A stretch of 64,000 nt of DNA, from NCBI GenBank assembly GCA_007449985.2, contig VIIQ02000842.1, positions 186,001 to 250,000 of the forward strand, given 5' to 3'. Shown piece after piece: positions 58,823 through 64,000 of the stretch. Position 1 is the stretch's first letter; every line of letters starts with the position of its first letter. A model generated the notes under the pieces. It searched no databases. It was not told the origin of the DNA and saw only the letters and a list, made by a program, of their open reading frames with translations. A program made the position numbers and the translations under genes. The stretch is from Desmodesmus armatus. Its lineage: Eukaryota; Chlorophyta; Chlorophyceae; Sphaeropleales; Scenedesmaceae.

Positions 58823-61095
58823 ATGCATCTCATGGCCGATCAAGGCATACGGGCTCCTCTGCTCCTAGCGCTGCTGCTGTGCTGGAGCCATGTCGTAGCC
58901 AGCAGCCATGGCGCACCTCTCACCTCCATAGGTGCGTTCTCACTATTTTCTAAAGCAACCCTGATGCTGTCTTTGCGTTCAAGGGCGGTTCGAAGCTCTG
59001 AGCTGTGATCCGCCGAAGCGCCTGCTGGTTTGACGCAGCACCAGTGATAATACATGTGAATGAATTTTCTTTTTTCTATGGACTGTTTGCAGTTGCGCCG
59101 AGGCATCCTGATGAGCCCACCACTACCGCACCTATCCCATCCCGCCCTGCCTTGGCCTTGCGGCCGTTCCCCCTGCCCCCGCCTGGCGTCCGGCTGGATT
59201 ACATAAGGGCCCGCCTGGTGGCAACCCCGGTGGGAGCATCCCTGCCCAGTGGTCTGCAGACCGGCGTGAATGCCCTTGCGTCAACCAGCATGCCCCTTTC
59301 ACAGCAGCGCAGGCTGCATCAGAACCCCCTGGAAGATCTTAATGATGCCATTGATCAGGTTGATGACAACATTGACGACGTGGTTGAGGACATCGTCGAC
59401 GCGGTTGAAGAAGTTGAAGAGGCCTTCGACACCATTGAGCGGTTTGCACCTAGGGCAGAAGCGTGCGCAACTGCACTGGGCCTCACCACAGCAGCGGTTG
59501 GTGGGGCTGCTGCAGTGGTTGCTGTCAGGAAGAATGTGAAGTTCCAAAACAAGGTGTGGTTGTGCGTGGGCATTCGCTTGCTTGTTGCGTTCTGTGTGGA
59601 TGCTAGCGCTGTTGCTGATCAGCACATCAGGCAGTGCCAAACCCACGCGACCCAACCGCAAACTGGCACTGTCGACCATAATATCACAACACATCCAGAC
59701 ATTTGCCCGTATTCTGGAGATTCTAGCAGATAAACTGAATCATTTATCCAGTCATAGGACATTGTTAGCTTTCAACATCAGCCACAGCAGCAGCACCCGC
59801 GACACTCTGCCTGGACTCCAAGTGGCATGTATTACTATCATTCTGATTGCCAGTGCAAACCTGCCCATGCTGTACTGTGTCACCCCTCTTAACCTGTGTC
59901 GCCCTGCAGTACATCATAACGGGACCAGTTGGCACCGTCAACAACATCGTCACAGGGGCAACCAACGACCTGAACAACGCCCCCGTCTTCCCCACTACCT
60001 TGGACAGCCAGGCGCAGTTGAGCAAGGTCACATTCGCCCTGGACACCACATGCAGCTCCCTTGGGGCATTTGCGTCGTTTGGGGCGCGCGTGTACGAGTG
60101 GAGCTCAAAGGTCAAGACCGGCGAGCGGCCCTCCCCAGATGTGCAATCTGCCAACGTGCTCGATGACTTGACCGCACCAGGCACTTTGCTGGATGTCCCG
60201 GTCCCTGCTGTGGATTTTGCCCGGGAGATTGCGCAGGAAATCAAGCAATTGGCTGACGGCAAGGTAGGAGGAGTTGCAACACATGTGCAGTTGGTGGTGC
60301 ACTGATGCAAACTTGCCGTACTAGTTGGGCGCTAAAGAGACAATCAGGCTAGGCATTGTATTGAGCGCTCAACCAGCATGACAAACTGCGCAGCTTGGGA
60401 TTGCGTGCACCTGCTGCCTTGGTGCCCCCAAGGCTTGCTGTGTGACGTGTCCAGCACTATTGCCAGGTGTTGATCATCAGCACCGCTTGCATGCGAAGTG
60501 TGCTTGTGCTGGGAACACACGCATCACCCACCTCACTTCTGCTCTTCTCATGCAAAGAGCGCTACCCCGCTCCCAGCCTTCAGCGCTATAGCTATTAGCT
60601 AAGATGACTCTGTGCCTCACGCTCGCGCTATGCCTAACCTCGTTGCCTGCTGACTGTGCATGTGCAGGGGCCTGAGGAGAAGGCCCTGTACTTGGGACTG
60701 GCAAATGCCATCAACCTTGAGAAGCGCCTGCCCCCCACACCCCTGCCTGGCAGTAACAAGCCCCTGCCACAGCTGCCACGCCCCCCAGCAGTCAAGACCC
60801 CGGGTAAGGGAGACCCAGCAACGAGTCCGACCGGGTCACATCCGGCATCTCACTCATGGTGAACAGTTGATGTTAAGAGTTGCAGCAGGCACAGCCTGCA
60901 GGTGCTGGATGTGCATGGCATGTGCGGGAGCCTGTGGCAGCTCCCAGCAGGCCTTGCCAGGTATTGAAGGCCAAGGTAAAACCAAAAAAATAAATTGAAT
61001 ACTCTGTGAGTGTTTTGGCCCCCGTGTTTCTTCCTGTCACAGGAACTGAGGAGCTGAGAGAGACTGCTGGGCCCATTTCATCAGCGACCTCCTAG
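58823..61095 (+). CDS. Unknown secretory-pathway protein, five exons, about 370 residues
   Basis: Exons 58823-58931, 59093-59553, 59910-60263, 60668-60803 and 61043-61095 match in phase (1, 0, 0, 1), with stop TAG at 61093-61095. The N-terminus is a signal peptide or anchor (APLLLALLLCWSHVVAS). A Pro-rich segment follows, then an acidic amphipathic helix (DDNIDDVVEDIVDAVEEVEE) and a hydrophobic stretch (ALGLTTAAVGGAAAVVAV). Exon 3 encodes TGPVGTVNNIVTGATNDLNN and a Cys-poor domain, and exon 4 ends in a Pro-rich linker. No family was recognised. The phase-1 donor at 60803 could equally splice to the phase-1 exon at 62709, which would join this gene to the exons further right and skip the short last exon. 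Confidence 0.65.
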
Positions 61096-61360
61096 CTGAA
61101 CACCGCCACAAGAGTGGTCAGCAAGATTAAGTGTGAGTGCCACTCATAATGATCAGTGGGCCATAACAGGTTTTGCCTTCTTTTGAATTTCGAAATTTCA
61201 TCAACATGCAGCAACACTAGTCCTCACTTGCTGCACTTCAGCTGTGCACATGAAGGTATTGATCCAGCTGCAGATGTGCTGCCCCATATCAAGCTTCATT
61301 CCCTGCTGCACTAAGCAGTCATACACCCACTCTCACACTTTGACTATGTGTAGGTTGTAT

Positions 61361-61503
61361 GCCTGCAGATTTAAGTCGAGAGGGCGATAGCGAGATTTAT
61401 TGAACTGTCAAGAGTCCGCGGGAAACCGAGCGTAGCGAGGGTTTCCGCGGAGTCGAGACAGTTCAATAAATTGAGCGTAGCCCTCGAGACTGAATCTGCA
61501 GGC
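61361..61503. repeat. 143-bp imperfect inverted repeat (fold-back element)
   Basis: The left arm 61361-61427 (GCCTGCAGATTTAAGTCGAG ... GCGGGAAACC) pairs with the right arm 61440-61503 (GGTTTCCGCGG ... CTGAATCTGCAGGC) around a 12-nt loop GAGCGTAGCGAG. The inner stem includes TTTATTGAACTGTC and GACAGTTCAATAAA. This may be a fold-back MITE or a strong RNA hairpin. Confidence 0.9.
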
Positions 61504-61540
61504 GTCCAAGCGACTTATGCCGCGAAAAGAGAAGTCAAGT

Positions 61541-61640
61541 TGACTTTCTGCGGACTTTTTGTTGACTTTCTGTTGACTTTTGTATAATGCACTGTTGACT
61601 TTTGTATAATGCACTGTTGACTTTTGTATAATGCACTGTT
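61541..61640. repeat. 22-bp tandem repeat (TTGACTTTTGTATAATGCAC), three copies plus partials
   Basis: Units of TTGACTTTTGTATAATGCAC followed by TG recur in direct orientation right after the fold-back element, preceded by diverged TGTTGACTTTC copies. Confidence 0.93.
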
Positions 61641-61689
61641 GACTTGGTCAACCTTGACCAGCCTTGTTTGACTGTGACAGTCACAAGGA

Positions 61690-61925
61690 ACACCAGATAC
61701 ACCAGATACGCCAGACAACTACACAGGCATGACACACCAGATACACCAGATGCACCAGACTACCAGAGAGGCCAGACACACCAGATACACCAGACTAACA
61801 GAGAGGCCAGACACACCAGATACACCAGATGCACCAGACTACCAGAGAGGCCAGACACATCAGACCCACCAGATGCACCAGACTACCAGAGAGGCCAGAC
61901 ACACCAGATAGAGCAGATACACCAG
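61690..61925. repeat. Minisatellite, left arm (CACCAGATACACCAGATGCA family)
   Basis: Nested 10-bp ACACCAGATA and ACACCAGATG units and a longer 42-bp unit containing CTACCAGAGAGGCCAGAC repeat in direct orientation. The open frames through it are artefacts. Confidence 0.95.
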
Positions 61926-61929
61926 ACAG

Positions 61930-62070
61930 CACTCAGTGCACCAGCACCAGCAGCAGCAGCAGCCAGGAGCTGTGTACATGCGGCAGCCAGGAGGGTACCC
62001 TCCACAGCAGCAGGGTGTGGCGGGCCAACGGGGTTCTGCATACGTGTACATGCAAAGGGGTCTGAGCTGT
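61930..62070 (+). pseudogene. Coding-like Gln/Gly/Tyr-rich fragment between inverted minisatellite arms
   Basis: One plus-strand frame reads HQHQQQQQPGAVYMRQPGGY, then PPQQQGVAGQRG, then AYVYMQRG without a stop. This resembles a low-complexity exon of an RNA-binding or scaffold protein and is unlike the flanking repeats. It has no start, no clear splice sites and no partner exons, so it is called a fragment. Confidence 0.45.
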
Positions 62071-62107
62071 TGGCCTGTCAAGAATGTGTAGTGTGCCTAG
62101 TGTGTCT

Positions 62108-62508
62108 GCACTGTCTGCCCCCTCTGGTGTATCTGCTCTATCTGGTGTGTCTGGCCTCTCTTGTAGTCTGGTGCATCTGGTGGGTCTGGTGTGTCTGGCC
62201 TCTCTGGTAGTCTGGTGCATCTGGTGTATCTGGTGTGTCTGGTGTGTCTGGCCTCTCTGGTAGTCTGGTGCATCTGGTGTGTCTGGTGTGTCTGGCCTCT
62301 CTGGTAGTCTGGTGCATCTGGTGTATCTGGCCTCTCTGGTAGTCTGGTGCATCTGGTGTATCTGGTGTGTCTGGTGTGTCTGGCCTCTCTGGTAGTCTGG
62401 TGCATCTGGTCCATCTGGTCTATCTGGTGTGTCTGGCCTCTCTGGTAGTCTGGTGCATCTGGTGTAACTGGTGTGTCTGGCCTCTCTAGTTGTCTGGTGC
62501 ATCTGGTG
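62108..62508. repeat. Minisatellite, right arm, inverted relative to the left arm
   Basis: This 400-bp array repeats GGTGTGTCTGGCCTCTCTGG and TAGTCTGGTGCATCTGG, the exact reverse complements of units in the left arm at 61690-61925. Together the arms form a large head-to-head inverted repeat. Confidence 0.95.
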
Positions 62509-62708
62509 ACTTTCTACTGTTGCTTTTCCCTTAGGAAAATGAGCGAATCTTAAGAATTTCCGTAGTGCAATACTATGTTTCTTCCCTTCTCTGAAATTCT
62601 GGGATAATCAGTCTTGAGTGGTATAAGGGCACATCAGTATATCAGGCAGCCCTCAGCCATGTGCACCATGCCAAGAATGCCTGTTGTGGGGGTTTTGTGT
62701 CGCTGCAG

Positions 62709-63894
62709 TGATCCCCACTGCAATCCGCCGTTTCGTAGGCACTGTGGGAACCGCTGCTGGCCAGGTGCGGCCTGCAACATCAACAGTGCCCGATCTCAGA
62801 TTGCAACAAGTCGTTGCATACATAGCAACTACCTTGCAGCAGCAACTCAATAGCTTCACACACTGTGCTGGCAGCATGCACACAGTCGTAATCTGTGTGG
62901 GCTCATCTGTCTGAACACTGCTCCAAATATCTGTCTGTTCCCAAATCCATTCAAGCTATGACATTGACCTTGAGCTGCTGTTGACCTTTGGATGCTAGTG
63001 ACATTCGATGTCTGACTGGATTCGCTGCAGATTGGTGGCGTGTTTGACAAGCTAGAGAATGCAGCTCGGCGTGTTGGCGAGGTAAGCAAAGCTGTGCACC
63101 TGTGCCTGCCTCATAGCATGTACTACCCAGTATTACTGAGTCTCTAGACACGCCATATGCATGCCATATGCATGCCATATGCATGATGCATGGCCAACTG
63201 CACCCCTGGCCAACACTCCGGGAGCGCATGTACAGATGCTACGTATACGTAGCCAGTAGATGGCACCAAATGGCAGCAGAGTGCACCATCGTGATGGCCA
63301 CCTGCTTAGAGGCTTCATGCAGCAGGACATGGACACACATTGTGTTGCGGCAATCACCGTGCTGGCTTTTGTCTTGCACCGGGTGCAGCTGGCTCCTTTG
63401 CTTTCTGCCCGATGCAAGTGATGAGCCTGGGTTGGCTCCTGAAAGGTCGATCAGGCAAGGCTATGACCAGCACAGTAGTGCTACAATAGTAGCCGGCTAT
63501 CCTGACTACAAGCAGCCCGGTGGTAGTTCAACAGTAGTACTGTTGAACTGTGCTGCCCTTATCCTTTCCTGCAGAGCCCTGCAGCAAACACCCGCCTCTG
63601 GAAGGCGGTGTGGCTGAGCTCGTACCTCCTAGACAAGACCTGCACAGCAGTGACTGTGGGCCGCGCGGTGCAGAATTTCATTGGTAAGTTAGCATGAATC
63701 GTGCTGCTTGAACAGCAGTTGGACTGCCATGCAGGCTGCTTGTCAGCAACAGCATGTGCGCTATGCATGGAAGCGGGTTGCAGCTGGTTTTTCCCACTTT
63801 GTCTTCAGGCATGCACGGCTTGCCCGTCATGAGAACCTGTGAGCGGCAGCCTGCATTGACGACTGCGTCGGCAACTTGGGAGTGCACGTGATTC
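62709..63894 (+). CDS. Exons of an unknown plus-strand gene near the right edge
   Basis: Four well-bordered exons: 62709-62764 (VIPTAIRRFVGTVGTAAGQ, entered in phase 1), 63031-63081 (IGGVFDKLENAARRVGE), 63575-63683 (LWKAVWLSSYLLDKTCTAVT, then VGRAVQNFIG) and 63809 onward (MHGLPVMRTCERQP). Phases match (0, 0, 1). The last exon reaches a stop near 63892-63894 if it is not spliced again. No start was found, so either a first exon lies in the repeat-rich sequence to the left or these exons belong to the gene starting at 58823. Family not recognised. Confidence 0.5.
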
Positions 63895-64000
63895 AACAGC
63901 CCTTTGTGCAACACAACCTGCCTTGCGTCATACTATGCTTGCAGCTACATTTTGATGCAGGATGCTGCACTGAAGCATAGTATGCTTTCCACCTCCAACG

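Larger units (their letters stand above)
61096..62708. other. Repeat-rich stretch: fold-back element, 22-bp repeats and inverted minisatellite
   Basis: No gene is supported. The content is described in the separate repeat entries at 61361-61503, 61541-61640, 61690-61925 and 62108-62508. The centre, 61930-62070, reads like a captured coding fragment. Confidence 0.7.

Noticed and set aside
61644..62502. Open frames of 188 and 189 residues with TPDAPDYQRGQTHQ repeats
   Set aside because: They are translations of the inverted minisatellite in both directions, not evidence of a protein.

Overview
The window looks like nuclear DNA of a green alga of the core Chlorophyta, most likely Chlorophyceae. 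Genes are split by many short GT-AG introns. Exons are GC-rich and full of Gln, Ser and Ala runs, and introns are TG-rich on the sense strand. The gene set fits a photosynthetic eukaryote: a GFS12/WDR81-type BEACH-WD40 protein, a PPR-SMR protein, a mitochondrial branched-chain E2, a PR-1-like CAP protein and an algal VHL-beta protein. No operons, rRNA genes or phage genes were seen, and no tRNA was recognised by eye.

Layout. 1-4939, minus: a multi-exon gene of unknown function whose 3' half is an array of duplicated exons in 302-bp units, each encoding the same 34-residue module; it runs off the left edge. 5273-6040, plus: a small unknown three-exon gene. 6630-8294, plus: an RRM RNA-binding protein, followed by about 4 kb of TG-rich sequence with local duplications. 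12452-13908, plus: a VHL-beta-domain protein whose second exon is preceded by a 54-bp repeat carrying several in-frame 3' splice sites. 15414-19003, plus: branched-chain 2-oxoacid dehydrogenase E2. 19974-31496, plus: a giant (about 3080 residues) BEACH/WD40 protein. 31573-33291, plus: a secreted CAP protein.

From about 35 to 53.4 kb most genes lie on the minus strand: an acidic Q-rich protein with duplicated 3' exons (38289-35038), the last exon of another acidic protein (41088-40817), a cyclin-fold protein (49867-47276) and a PPR-SMR protein (53442-49992). Between 41.1 and 47.3 kb is a CA-rich stretch without convincing genes. 56-64 kb holds a minus-strand C-terminal exon, a divergent pair of secretory proteins (58478 leftward, 58823 rightward), two fold-back or inverted-repeat elements, and the exons of a further plus-strand gene near the right edge.

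A recurring observation is that six otherwise convincing exons each break frame once, and in every case one missing base would account both for the reading frame and for the splice phase. This suggests residual single-base deletions in the assembly rather than six pseudogenes. The strongest structural novelties are the 302-bp exon array, the tandem in-frame acceptors of the VHL-like gene, and the head-to-head inverted minisatellite around a coding-like fragment at 61.7-62.5 kb.
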